A stretch of 64,000 nucleotides of DNA from Nakamurella flava (GCF_005298075.1 NZ_SZZH01000001.1:62001-126000), one strand, 5' to 3'; numbered from the stretch's first letter, positions 51,478 to 61,278 are shown. The notes: generated by a model not told the origin, from the sequence alone. Numbers and translations: made by a program.

Positions 51478-52313
51478 GCACTCCCGCATCCGGCGCCGAT
51501 CTGACCCTCGACGGGGTCACGGTCGGGTACTCCGGTGGCGGCCCGATCGCCCGCCGACGGGCGACGACGGTGATCCTCGCCGACCTGCACCTGCGGGCCC
51601 GGGCCGGTCGGCTGACCGTGCTGCTCGGTGGCAACGGCAGCGGGAAATCCACCCTGCTGCGGTCGGTCGCCGGGTTGCAGCCGCTGCTGGCCGGGACCGT
51701 CTCGCTCGGGGACGCCCGACTCGACCGGCTCTCGCCACCGGAGCGGGCCGCCCGGGTCGCCGTCGTGCTCACCGAGTCCTTCGACCCCGGGCTGCTGCGC
51801 GGCGCGGACGTCGTCGACCTCGGCCGCTACCCGCACCGCCGCCGGGGCTCGGCGGCCGTGGACTCCCAGGCGGTGCACGAGGCCCTCGCCGCCGTGCACG
51901 CCCAGGACCTGGCCCGGGTGCCGCTGGTCCGGATGTCCGACGGCCAACGGCAGCGCGTCATGATCGCCCGGGCCCTGGCGCAGGAACCCGCCCTGCTGCT
52001 GCTCGACGAACCGACCGCGTTCCTGGACGCGCCGGCCCGCCTCGAGCTGCTCGCCGTCCTGCAGCGGATCGCCGCCGGCCGGGGCATCCCGGTGGTGCTG
52101 TCCAGCCACGACGTCGAACTCGCCGTCCGCTCCGGCCACGATGCCTGGCTGGTCGGCGCACCGACCAGCCAGGGCGTACCGCGACCGGTGACCAGTGGGC
52201 CGGTCGACCGGCTCAGCGAGAACGGCTCCATCGGGGCCGCGTTCGACACCGACGCCGTCGCCTTCGACGTCACCACCGGGCGGTTCGGCCTCCGTCCACC
52301 GGCAGCGGACTGA
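51474..52313 (+). CDS. ABC importer ATP-binding protein (BtuD/FhuC-like)
   Basis: This is a 279-residue ATPase. The Walker A is LGGNGSGKSTLLRSVAG, the Q-loop region VVLTESFDPGLLRGADVV, the signature MSDGQRQRVMIARAL and the Walker B LLLLDEPTAFLD; the H-loop reads VVLSSHDVELA. The signature has SDGQ instead of the canonical SGGQ, a common variant in this subfamily. It starts with an ATG that overlaps the permease stop (ATGA). The last 60 residues are a C-terminal extension of unknown role. It completes the riboswitch-controlled importer and ends 6 bp from the convergent acidic-protein gene. Confidence 0.92.
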   Translation: MSTPASGADLTLDGVTVGYSGGGPIARRRATTVILADLHLRARAGRLTVLLGGNGSGKSTLLRSVAGLQPLLAGTVSLGDARLDRLSPPERAARVAVVLTESFDPGLLRGADVVDLGRYPHRRRGSAAVDSQAVHEALAAVHAQDLARVPLVRMSDGQRQRVMIARALAQEPALLLLDEPTAFLDAPARLELLAVLQRIAAGRGIPVVLSSHDVELAVRSGHDAWLVGAPTSQGVPRPVTSGPVDRLSENGSIGAAFDTDAVAFDVTTGRFGLRPPAAD

Positions 52314-52319
52314 ACCGGA

Positions 52320-52754
52320 CTACTCGGGCTGCCGGGGCCGGGTCTCCGCGTCCGGTGCCGCCGGCAGATCGGTGCCGTCACCGACGGTCTCCGGCTGCTC
52401 GGCCCCCCGCAGGCCCTGTGCGGCGTCCCGGGCCTGCCCGCTGGCGTCCTCGCTCTCGGCCAGCAGATGGTCGGCGTCGCGGATACCGGCGGTCTGCAGG
52501 TCCGCCGGACTGGAGAACGGGCTCGGCCGATCGGCCGTGGCCGCTTCGCCCCGGTCCGGCTCGTCGTCGGCCGCGCCGGACTCCGCCGCCGTCTCCGGCA
52601 CCTCGTCCGTCGGCGTCGAGGTGTCCGCCGTGCTCTGCAGATCGGCGTCGCTCGGCTCGTGCGCCGGGATCCCGCCGCTGACCGCGGTCGGATCGGCATC
52701 GGCCTGGGGTTCCGGGGTGGCGTCCGCGGGGGTGTTCGGGGTCGAGCTGGTCAC
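52320..52754 (-). CDS. Acidic, disordered hypothetical protein
   Basis: This 144-residue protein is dominated by Asp, Glu, Ala, Thr, Pro and Ser, with few hydrophobic residues; it is very probably intrinsically disordered. The GTG start at 52754 is supported by AAGGAG 6 nt upstream; a start at 52781 would add nine residues. The C-terminal half contains SSPADLQTAGIRDADHLLAESEDASGQARDAAQGLRGAE, which may form a helix. No family is recognised. It lies 72 bp after the VOC gene on the same strand. Function cannot be proposed. Confidence 0.6.
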   Translation of the reverse strand: MTSSTPNTPADATPEPQADADPTAVSGGIPAHEPSDADLQSTADTSTPTDEVPETAAESGAADDEPDRGEAATADRPSPFSSPADLQTAGIRDADHLLAESEDASGQARDAAQGLRGAEQPETVGDGTDLPAAPDAETRPRQPE

Positions 52755-52826
52755 GCGATCTCCTTCGATCGGGGTCCGCACACTTGTCCTGATCGACAGT
52801 GACCCCGCGGCCGGCGCCCAAACCGG

Positions 52827-53219
52827 TCAGTCCGGCCGGTCCTGCAGGTACACCAGGCCGTTGCCGTCCGGGTCGGTGAAGGAGAACATCGGCGGCACGT
52901 CCTCCCACCGCAGCACCTCGTCGTTGTGCAGCGTCACCGCGGCACCGGCGATCACCGCGTGCGCCCGGTCGGCGTCCGGGGTACCCAGCCGGACGGCCAC
53001 CGGGAGCGGGCCGTCGGGCCGCAGCAGCACGAGGCCGACGGTCGAGCCGGGTGGACGCACCTCGATGTAGCGGGCGCCGGGCCACACCTCGGTGTCCATG
53101 ACGAGTTCGCACCCGAGGACGTCGGTGTAGAACGCCAGGGCCGCGTCCTGATCGGCGACGGGCAGGGACACGCTCAGGACCCGGGTGGTCAAAGGCGGGG
53201 TGGCGTCATCATCGGTCAT
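52827..53219 (-). CDS. VOC (glyoxalase/bleomycin-resistance fold) family protein
   Basis: This is a 130-residue member of the vicinal-oxygen-chelate superfamily with two beta-alpha-beta-beta-beta modules. The first reads RVLSVSLPVADQDAALAFYTDVLGCELVMD; the second ends MFSFTDPDGNGLVYLQDRPD, the usual FxDPDGN motif. The superfamily includes glyoxalases, dioxygenases and antibiotic-binding proteins; activity is not predictable. ATG at 53219 is chosen over an upstream start at 53285, whose extra part is Pro/Gly-rich. It reads away from the peptide-export cluster, and I see no reason to join the two. Confidence 0.87.
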   Translation of the reverse strand: MTDDDATPPLTTRVLSVSLPVADQDAALAFYTDVLGCELVMDTEVWPGARYIEVRPPGSTVGLVLLRPDGPLPVAVRLGTPDADRAHAVIAGAAVTLHNDEVLRWEDVPPMFSFTDPDGNGLVYLQDRPD

Positions 53220-53626
53220 GGGTGGTGGACCGTCCCCGGCGGTGGAAGTCATCGGCGTCGCAGGCACGGCCCGGCCGGACCCCAAGGAGTGAGATTCCCG
53301 AGTCGACGGGAGGGAATGTCGCAGCGGGAATGCGTCGCCTGGTCGGGAACACCGTCACCCGGTCCGGCGGGGCATCCCGACCGCTGGTCGGTACCGCGCC
53401 CCGGAGGGTCGGTCGCCGCTACCCGACGGTGGCAACGAAAGTCCCTCCGATGCGGCCGATCTCGCGCCATCGATCACTTCCCGTGACCCGCGCGCCCGGC
53501 GATCGACCAGGCTCGGACCGGGCGGGCGGCCGTTACTTTCGGAGCAGCGACGAACAGCCGCGACGGGCCTGAAGGACGCGCCCGGCCGACGATCGCCCCA
53601 CCGCCCGACGGACCCGAGGAAAGACC
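53220..53626. promoter_or_regulatory. Upstream region of the peptide-export cluster with GGGAAT repeats
   Basis: This 407-bp region holds no gene that I can support. ATTCCC (53294-53299) and GGGAAT (53312-53317) form an inverted repeat with a 12-bp spacer, and a further GGGAATG copy follows at 53326. TACTTT (53534-53539) is a possible -10 about 90 nt before the peptide start, without a good -35. These may regulate the peptide cluster; this is tentative. Confidence 0.35.
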
Positions 53627-53812
53627 ATGAGCGCCGAAGACCTCACCACCCAGAACAGCACGACCGGATCCGCGCCCCAGGTGGTGGCGGGGGCCGCCCG
53701 GGACGAGGAGCTCGACGACGAGGCGCTGGATGGCGTCGCCGGCGGCAGTCTCATCGGCCGCCTCATCCACACGGGCGAGAAGGCGACCGACCTGCTCAGG
53801 AAGCGTTCGTGA
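53627..53812 (+). CDS. Double-glycine-leader precursor peptide (bacteriocin/NHLP-type export substrate)
   Basis: This 61-residue peptide is preceded by GAGGAAAG 4 nt before its ATG. Residues 1-40 form an acidic leader ending DEELDDEALDGVAGG. Hydrophobic residues stand at -12 (Leu29), -7 (Leu34) and -4 (Val37), and Gly-Gly at -2/-1, the rule for C39-peptidase leaders. Cleavage after Gly40 would release a 21-residue peptide (41-61) with Leu/Ile spaced for an amphipathic helix, five Lys/Arg against two acids, one His and no Cys. It is followed by an HlyD-like adaptor and two ABC exporters. The export role is strongly supported by the triad. Antimicrobial or signalling activity is inference, and no modifying enzyme is adjacent. 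Confidence 0.82.
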   Translation: MSAEDLTTQNSTTGSAPQVVAGAARDEELDDEALDGVAGGSLIGRLIHTGEKATDLLRKRS

Positions 53813-53934
53813 CCCGCTGACCCGTCGACCGGCTTCTCGTCGCCCGGCCGCACCGTCCGCCGGGCGGCCGTGGTGACCAGTTCGTCGCGGGGGGCGATCC
53901 GAGGGTCGCTCCGCCGAGCCAGGGGGAGATGCCC

Positions 53935-54798
53935 GTGACCGTTCCCGTTCCCGACCGCGGGACGCCCGCCCCCGGTCTGTTCCGGGACGAGGCGGTCACC
54001 GCACTCGACGCGCAGACCCGCCTGGAATCCAGGCTGCGGATCGTGTCGCCGCGCCGCTGGTTGATCCTGGCCGTCGTGGCCCTGCTCGCGGTCGCCGCCG
54101 GGGTGTGGGCCTTCGTCGGTCGCGCCCCGATCACCGTGTCGGGAACGGGGGCGTTGCTGCCCCCGAACGGGCTGGTCCAGGTCGTGGCCGCCGTCGACGG
54201 GGTCGTCGCCGAGGTCCCGGACGTGGCCGACGACCACCCCGGCACCGCACCGGTCGAGGTGGCGGCCGCCCAACCGCTGCTGCGTCTTCGCCTGTCGGAC
54301 GGGACGATCACCGACGTCGCGGCCCCGGTCTCCGGTGTCCTCGTCGGGCGGTCACCGCTGGCCGTCGGCTCCGCCGTCGATGCCGGCGAGGTCGTGGGAC
54401 AGGTCCTGCCGGGCCAGGCCGGACCGATCGCCCTGTTGTTCGTCGACCAGAACGCGGCCGCCACGATCGTTCCCGGCATGCCGGCCCGGCTCAACCCGGA
54501 CACGGCCCCGGCCGGGGCCTACGGCGACCTGCTGGGCCGCGTCGTCGGGGTCGACGTGCTGCCCCTGGACCCCGTGGACTTCCTGCAGCTGGCCGGCGAC
54601 AACTCCGAACTGGCCGGGGCCATGGCGCAGGACGGTGCGTACCGGGTCGTGGTCGCCCTCGACACCGCCGACACCCCGTCCGGTTACGCGTGGTCCTCGC
54701 GCACCGGGCCGCCGTTCGCCATCGCCCCCGGGACGGTGCTGTCCGGCGTGGTCGTCATCGGCGAGCAGCAGCCGATCCAGAGCCTGCTGGGTGGGTGA
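53935..54798 (+). CDS. HlyD-like membrane-fusion adaptor of the NHLP peptide secretion system
   Basis: This is a 287-residue adaptor with a cytoplasmic N-terminus of about 40 residues and one membrane helix (about 45-63, RWLILAVVALLAVAAGVWAFVG). An extracytoplasmic barrel/lipoyl-like part follows (SGTGALLPPNGLVQVVAAVDGVVAEV, then ITDVAAPVSGVLVGRSPLAVGSAVDAGEVVGQVL). It lacks a long coiled-coil hairpin, as in the short NHLP secretion proteins. ATG at 53929 is in frame but abuts the ribosome site; GTG at 53935 puts AGGGGGAG 6 nt away and is chosen. It ends 1 nt before the next GTG start. It should link the two ABC exporters to the cell-envelope exit path of the peptide at 53627. Confidence 0.78.
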   Translation: MTVPVPDRGTPAPGLFRDEAVTALDAQTRLESRLRIVSPRRWLILAVVALLAVAAGVWAFVGRAPITVSGTGALLPPNGLVQVVAAVDGVVAEVPDVADDHPGTAPVEVAAAQPLLRLRLSDGTITDVAAPVSGVLVGRSPLAVGSAVDAGEVVGQVLPGQAGPIALLFVDQNAAATIVPGMPARLNPDTAPAGAYGDLLGRVVGVDVLPLDPVDFLQLAGDNSELAGAMAQDGAYRVVVALDTADTPSGYAWSSRTGPPFAIAPGTVLSGVVVIGEQQPIQSLLGG

Positions 54799-54799
54799 C

Positions 54800-57007
54800 G
54801 TGACCACGACGGCCGCCCCGACCGACACCGCGGACCCCGCTCCGCCGCCCCGCCGGGCCCGGGTCCGATGTCCGACGATCCTGCAGATGGAAGCCGTCGA
54901 GTGCGGTGCCGCGGCGCTGGCCATCGTGCTCGCCCACCACGGCCGGTGGGAGCCGCTCGAGACCCTGCGGGAGGACGTCGGCGTCTCCCGGGACGGCAGC
55001 AACGCCCGGTCCATCCTGCGGGCCGCCCGCGCCCACGGGCTGCAGATGAGGGCGTACCGGCGGTCGGTGGACTCCGTGCGGTGGGCCCCGCTGCCGGCCA
55101 TCCTGTTCTGGCAGCTCAACCACTTCGTCGTCCTCGAGGGATGGAAACCGGGGACCTGGTACCTCAACGACCCCGCCACCGGACCGCGACAGGTCGACGA
55201 CGACGAGTTCGACCGGAGCTTCTCCGGGATCGTGCTGGCCGGCGTCCCCGGTCCGGACTTCGTACCCGGCGGTCGCCGACCGTCGGTCGCCAGGATCCTC
55301 GGCCGTCGGCTGCGGGCCTTCCGGTCGCCGCTGTGGTTCGTCCTGCTGGCCTGCCTGGTGCTGGTGGTCCCCGGGTTGGCGGTGCCGGGCCTGTCCCGGG
55401 CATTCGTCGACGGGTACCTCATCGGCGGTCGGTCGGCCGTGGTGCCGCTGGTGCTGCTCGGGATGGCCGGCGCGGCGGTGGCGCAGATCCTGGTGACCTG
55501 GCTCCAGCAGCGGGCCGTCATCGGGCTGCGCACCGTCATGACGACCGGCCTCTACGCGGGGCAGACCCAGCGCATCCTCCGCCTGGCCATGCGGTTCTTC
55601 ACGCAACGCGCCGCCAGCGACGTCGCCTACCGGGCGGGCCTGGGGGCGTCCGTGGCCGAGCTGCTGTCCGGTCCGCTGATCGCCGCGGTCCTGAGCACCG
55701 CCGTCGCGGTGGTCTACCTCGCGGTCGTCTTCGTCATCAGCCCGACGCTGGGGGGCCTCGTCCTGCTCGCCGCGGTGGTCGTCGCGGTGCTGCTGCGCTT
55801 CACCGCCCGCCGGCAGCGCGACCTGGCCAACCGGCAGATGCGTGATCAGATCGACGCCGCCGTCGTCCAGTCCGGCTCGCTGAACCTCATCGAGACCCTC
55901 AAGGCCGGGGGAGCGGAGGACCAGGCCATCCTCGGCATCAGCGCAGCCCGGGGTCGCCTGCTGGCGGTGCGGCAACGGCAGGACGTCAGCCTGCTGTCCC
56001 TGCAGGCCGTCCCCGTCGCCGTGACGAGCCTGGCCACGGTCGCGCTGCTCTCGGTCGGCGCACTGCTCGTCATGGGCGGCTCGCTCACCCTCGGATCGCT
56101 GCTCGCCGTCCAGATCCTGATGGGCGCGGTGCTGGCCCCGCTGGGGGCGCTGGCCACCCTGGGCGGGCAGTTCCAGACCCTGTCGGCCACAGTGCTGCGG
56201 CTGCAGGACGTCGACGCCGCCCCGGTGGACCCCGAGATCGTCACCGAACTACGACGGACCACGCTCGGCCCCGGGGATTCGCCGTCCCAGCTGGGCGGGG
56301 CCGTCCACCTGCGCGGCGTGGCCTTCGGGTACGGCGCGCACGACCCGCCGTTGCTCGACCACGTCGAGATCGAGCTGCGCCCCGGCGCCCGGGTGGCCGT
56401 CGTGGGGGCCAGCGGCAGCGGGAAGTCGACCGTCGCCCGCCTGACGGTCGGTCTGCTGCAGCCGACGTCGGGGCAGGTGCTCTTCGACGGCCGTCCCCGC
56501 TCGGCCGTCGACCGCCGGGTGCTGGCCGACGGTGTCGGGTTCGTCGACCAGGACGTCACTCTGTTCGAGGCCTCCATCCGCGACAACCTGACGCTGTTCG
56601 ACGACACCGTGCCCGACGAGGCGATCGCCCGGGCGATCCGCGACGCCTGCCTGGAGGACGTGGTGGCCGCCCGCCCCGGCGGTCTGGACGCCGTGCTGGG
56701 CCCGGCCGGTCAGGGACTGTCCGGCGGGCAGCGGCAGCGCCTGGAGATCGCCCGCGCCCTGGTGCGCGACCCGGCGGTGATGGTGCTCGACGAGGCGACG
56801 AGCGCGCTGGACAGCGTGACCGAACGGGCCATCGACCTGGCCCTGCGCCGACGGGGCTGCACCTGCCTGATCGTCGCTCACCGGCTCTCGACCGTGCGGG
56901 ACGCCGAGGAGATCGTCGTCCTCGACGCCGGGCGGGTCGTGGAACGGGGAACCCATCAGAGCCTGCTCGACCGGGGCGGCGCCTACGCCCGGCTGGTGCG
57001 GGCATGA
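54800..57007 (+). CDS. C39-peptidase-containing ABC exporter of the NHLP family
   Basis: This 735-residue bifunctional protein cleaves double-glycine leaders and exports the peptide. The N-terminal C39 domain (about residues 20-150) has a complete catalytic triad. Cys35 lies in LQMEAVECGAAALAIVLAHHG, His108 in LNHFVVLEGW and Asp124 in YLNDPATGPR. Five or six membrane helices (about 175-440) follow. The ATPase reads VGASGSGKSTVARLTVG (Walker A), LSGGQRQRLEIARALVRD (signature), VMVLDEATSALDS (Walker B) and IVAHRLSTV (H-loop). GTG at 54800 is 1 nt after the adaptor stop. The intact triad matches the Gly-Gly leader of the peptide upstream. Its stop overlaps the next ABC gene by 4 bp. Confidence 0.93.
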   Translation: MTTTAAPTDTADPAPPPRRARVRCPTILQMEAVECGAAALAIVLAHHGRWEPLETLREDVGVSRDGSNARSILRAARAHGLQMRAYRRSVDSVRWAPLPAILFWQLNHFVVLEGWKPGTWYLNDPATGPRQVDDDEFDRSFSGIVLAGVPGPDFVPGGRRPSVARILGRRLRAFRSPLWFVLLACLVLVVPGLAVPGLSRAFVDGYLIGGRSAVVPLVLLGMAGAAVAQILVTWLQQRAVIGLRTVMTTGLYAGQTQRILRLAMRFFTQRAASDVAYRAGLGASVAELLSGPLIAAVLSTAVAVVYLAVVFVISPTLGGLVLLAAVVVAVLLRFTARRQRDLANRQMRDQIDAAVVQSGSLNLIETLKAGGAEDQAILGISAARGRLLAVRQRQDVSLLSLQAVPVAVTSLATVALLSVGALLVMGGSLTLGSLLAVQILMGAVLAPLGALATLGGQFQTLSATVLRLQDVDAAPVDPEIVTELRRTTLGPGDSPSQLGGAVHLRGVAFGYGAHDPPLLDHVEIELRPGARVAVVGASGSGKSTVARLTVGLLQPTSGQVLFDGRPRSAVDRRVLADGVGFVDQDVTLFEASIRDNLTLFDDTVPDEAIARAIRDACLEDVVAARPGGLDAVLGPAGQGLSGGQRQRLEIARALVRDPAVMVLDEATSALDSVTERAIDLALRRRGCTCLIVAHRLSTVRDAEEIVVLDAGRVVERGTHQSLLDRGGAYARLVRA

Positions 57008-59631
57008 CCGCCGGGCCCGTCACCACCCGGGAGCTGTCCACCGCGACCGAGCTGACCGGCGGCGCCGGGTGGGAGGTCGTGGACGGCACGGTCCTGGTCG
57101 GCCTGCCGCTCACCGACGGGCACCGGCCGGTGGATCGCCCGGCCTTCGCCACCCTGCAGTGCGGGGACGTGATCGTCGCGGCGAGCCGCAGCCCGCTGCT
57201 GGTCCGGCCGGTCGGCAGCGCGACGTTGCTGCCCCTGCCCTCCGCACGGGCCACGGCGCAGGACCCGGCCGTCGCCCGCTGGCTCACGACCCTGGCCCTG
57301 GCGGCCGGCCGGTCCGGGTGGGACCCCGCCGCGTCCGGCCGGGCCGGGGAGGAGCTCCCCGCCACGATCCAGACGCTCGTCGAGACGGTGACCGTCCACC
57401 ACGACGATCTCGCCCGGTCCCGCGCGCACCGGGCCACCGGCCGGGCGGTCTCCCCGCTGGTCGACGGGGCGGCCCTGCACGAGCTGGGGGCCGCGGTCGG
57501 CTCGCTGCAGACCGGCCGGGCGGCGGCTCTGGACGTGACCGGCGAGCTGCTGGAACTGCTCGGCCTGTCCAGCGGCCCGCCCGGGCCCGGCGGTCCTACC
57601 GCTGTCGAGCCGGCCGTGGAATCCCACCCGGGTCGACCCGGATCAGCCGCGGACCCGTGGGACGCGGTGCGGCGCCGGGCCGCCGCGGACGGCCATCTGC
57701 TCCGCACGGTCGAGCTGGGTCGCGGGGTCCGCACCGATCTCGTCGCCCCGGTGCTCACCCGGCTGGACGGGCGGCCGGTGGCCGTGGTCCCCCGGGGGTG
57801 GGGGGCCGACGTCGTCGACCCGGCGGAGGGCACCCGGCGGCGACTGAACCAGAATCTCGTCGATCGCTTGGAGAGCACCGGACTGTCCGCGGTGCCGCAA
57901 CTTCCCCGGCGGGCGGGCCTGCGGGAGCTGGCCCGGCTGGCCGGCCGGGGTGCGGCCCCGGACGGGTGGCTGGTCGTCGGCGCGGCCGCCGTCGCCGCCG
58001 CCCTGTCGATGCTGGTGCCGCTGGCCGGTGGCGCCATCTTCTCCTCGATCGTCCCCGGTCAGCAGTACCAGCGGCTGGCCGCCCTGGTCGGCGCGCTGAT
58101 GGCGGTGATCGCGGCGACCGCGGCCCTGGCCCTGCTGCAGGGACGGGTGACGGCCCGGATCCGCACCCGCATCGACGCCGTGGCCGGTGACGCGATCTGG
58201 GCCCGGTTGCTGCGCCTGCCGGCCAGCTTCTTCCACCGGCACGGCACGGGCGACCTACTGGCCCGGGCGTCGACGGTCGACACCCTCCGCCGCGTCGTCA
58301 CCGACGCGGTCGTCTCGTCGCTGGTCGCCGGGGCGGTGGTCGTCGTCAGCCTGGTCCTGGTCACGCTGCACAGCCCGACCGCCGGGCTGTTCACCTTGGG
58401 CGGCGTGCTGCTGCAGGCCGCCCTGTTCTGGTGGGTGCTGCGCCGGTGGCAACCGCTGATGCAGGCGGAGGTCGAGCACCAGCAGGTGCTCGCCGAAAGC
58501 ACCCTGCAGGCGATGCGGGGGATGGCCCGCATCCGGGCGTTCGCGGCCGAGGACCGGTTCATGCGACTGCTCAGCGCCCGGTTCGCCGCGCTCACCCGCA
58601 CCACCTTCCGCGCCGCGCGCTACGAGGCGGGGGTGGCCACCGCCCTGGCGGCCTGGCCGACCCTGGGGACGGTGGCCGTGACCGCCGGAGTGGTGCTCGC
58701 CGGCGCGGGCGCCACTACCGCCGGTGACTACGTCGTCATCACCACCGCGCTCGCCCAGGTGCTGGCCGGGACGGCTGCGCTGCTCGGTGCGGCGAGCCAG
58801 CTGGTCGGTGTGCGACCGGCGTTGCGCCAACTCGAACCCATCCTCGCGACCGAACCGGAGGTCGGCCACGCCGCTGGATCGACCGCGGCCCCGGTGCACG
58901 TGCGGGGCCGCATCGACCTGGTCGGGGTCGACTTCCGGTACCGCGACGACGGGCCGGAGATCCTCCACGACGTCTCGCTGACGGTGGAACCGGGTGAGTT
59001 CGTCGCGGTGGTCGGCCCGTCGGGTTCAGGGAAGTCGACGCTGCTGCGGCTCGTCCTGGGGTTCGAGCGACCGACCTCCGGGGTGGTCGCGTTCGACGGG
59101 GTCCCCCTGGACCGGATGGATCCCCGAGCCGTCCGGCGCCGGCTCGGCACCGTGCTGCAGAACAGTTCGCTGTTCCCGGGCAGCCTGGCCGACAACATCC
59201 GTGGCCCCCGCGCCCTGTCGATGGAGCAGGTGTGGAACGCGGCGGAGGCGGCGGGCGTCGCCGACGACATCCGCCGGATGCCGATGGGGATGCAGACCGT
59301 CGTCGTGGAGGGCGCGGCGACGCTGTCCGGGGGACAGCGGCAGCGCATCGTCATCGCCCGGGCCCTGGCCGGGGCGCCGCGGATCCTGCTGCTGGACGAG
59401 GCCACCTCGGCGCTGGACAACGTCGCGCAGGCGCAGGTGGCCGCGTCGTTGGACCGCCTGCACGTCACCCGGCTGGTCGTCGCCCACCGGTTGTCGACCG
59501 TCCGGCACGCCGATCGGATCGTCGTCCTCGACGGGGGACGGGTCGTGCAGCAGGGTGGCTACGCCGAGCTGCTGGCCGAACCGGGGATGTTCCGTGACCT
59601 CGCCGACCGTCAACTGATCGACGGGGACTGA
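57004..59631 (+). CDS. Second ABC exporter of the NHLP/NHLM system with long N-terminal domain
   Basis: This 875-residue ABC half-transporter has no peptidase domain. Residues 1-310 form a soluble N-terminal region, possibly of two subdomains separated by a Pro/Gly linker at about 190-215. Its role is unknown but it is characteristic of the NHLM permease/ATPase subunit. Membrane helices span about 320-610, and the ATPase (about 640-870) has VGPSGSGKSTLLRLVLG, LSGGQRQRIVIARALAG and ILLLDEATSALDN. It overlaps the C39 exporter by 4 bp and ends the operon at a strong hairpin. The two ABC proteins may form a heterodimer, but only the first can process the leader. No Cys protease residues are present here. 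Confidence 0.88.
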   Translation: MTAGPVTTRELSTATELTGGAGWEVVDGTVLVGLPLTDGHRPVDRPAFATLQCGDVIVAASRSPLLVRPVGSATLLPLPSARATAQDPAVARWLTTLALAAGRSGWDPAASGRAGEELPATIQTLVETVTVHHDDLARSRAHRATGRAVSPLVDGAALHELGAAVGSLQTGRAAALDVTGELLELLGLSSGPPGPGGPTAVEPAVESHPGRPGSAADPWDAVRRRAAADGHLLRTVELGRGVRTDLVAPVLTRLDGRPVAVVPRGWGADVVDPAEGTRRRLNQNLVDRLESTGLSAVPQLPRRAGLRELARLAGRGAAPDGWLVVGAAAVAAALSMLVPLAGGAIFSSIVPGQQYQRLAALVGALMAVIAATAALALLQGRVTARIRTRIDAVAGDAIWARLLRLPASFFHRHGTGDLLARASTVDTLRRVVTDAVVSSLVAGAVVVVSLVLVTLHSPTAGLFTLGGVLLQAALFWWVLRRWQPLMQAEVEHQQVLAESTLQAMRGMARIRAFAAEDRFMRLLSARFAALTRTTFRAARYEAGVATALAAWPTLGTVAVTAGVVLAGAGATTAGDYVVITTALAQVLAGTAALLGAASQLVGVRPALRQLEPILATEPEVGHAAGSTAAPVHVRGRIDLVGVDFRYRDDGPEILHDVSLTVEPGEFVAVVGPSGSGKSTLLRLVLGFERPTSGVVAFDGVPLDRMDPRAVRRRLGTVLQNSSLFPGSLADNIRGPRALSMEQVWNAAEAAGVADDIRRMPMGMQTVVVEGAATLSGGQRQRIVIARALAGAPRILLLDEATSALDNVAQAQVAASLDRLHVTRLVVAHRLSTVRHADRIVVLDGGRVVQQGGYAELLAEPGMFRDLADRQLIDGD

Positions 59632-59650
59632 CGACCAGGGCGACCGACGA

Positions 59651-59688
59651 CGAGCGGGCCGGCCGATGGTGGTCGGCCGGCCCGCTCG
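59651..59688. terminator. Bidirectional hairpin between the peptide-export operon and sigA
   Basis: A perfect 16-bp stem (CGAGCGGGCCGGCCGA at 59651-59666 with its complement at 59673-59688) has a 6-nt loop. It is 19 nt after the ABC stop and 23 nt before the convergent sigA stop, so it can end both transcripts. Confidence 0.88.
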
Positions 59689-59711
59689 GGGTCGTGGGGG
59701 AGCGGTCGCTC

Positions 59712-61049
<1,338 letters not shown>

Positions 61050-61278
61050 TGATGCCCTTTCGCCTCACTGAGCCGCCCGGACCGGGCACACGTCGAACCC
61101 ACCGACATCGGGGGATGAAGAGGGCCCTACCCCGGTGAGATGTTCTCGACCTGATACTCGGTCCTACCCGAAAGCGGCTGTTCCAGTGTAACCGCGGGTC
61201 CGCTCGGGCACGACCCGACGAGCGGCGCCATTCCCCGACCGGGCCGCACCCAGCGGTTCGGTCGGGATGGCGTGCGTC

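Noticed and set aside
53222-53572. A possible second small peptide gene upstream of the precursor
   Set aside because: The frame is Arg/Pro-rich, has no double-glycine leader and no ribosome site; it is noise in an intergenic region.
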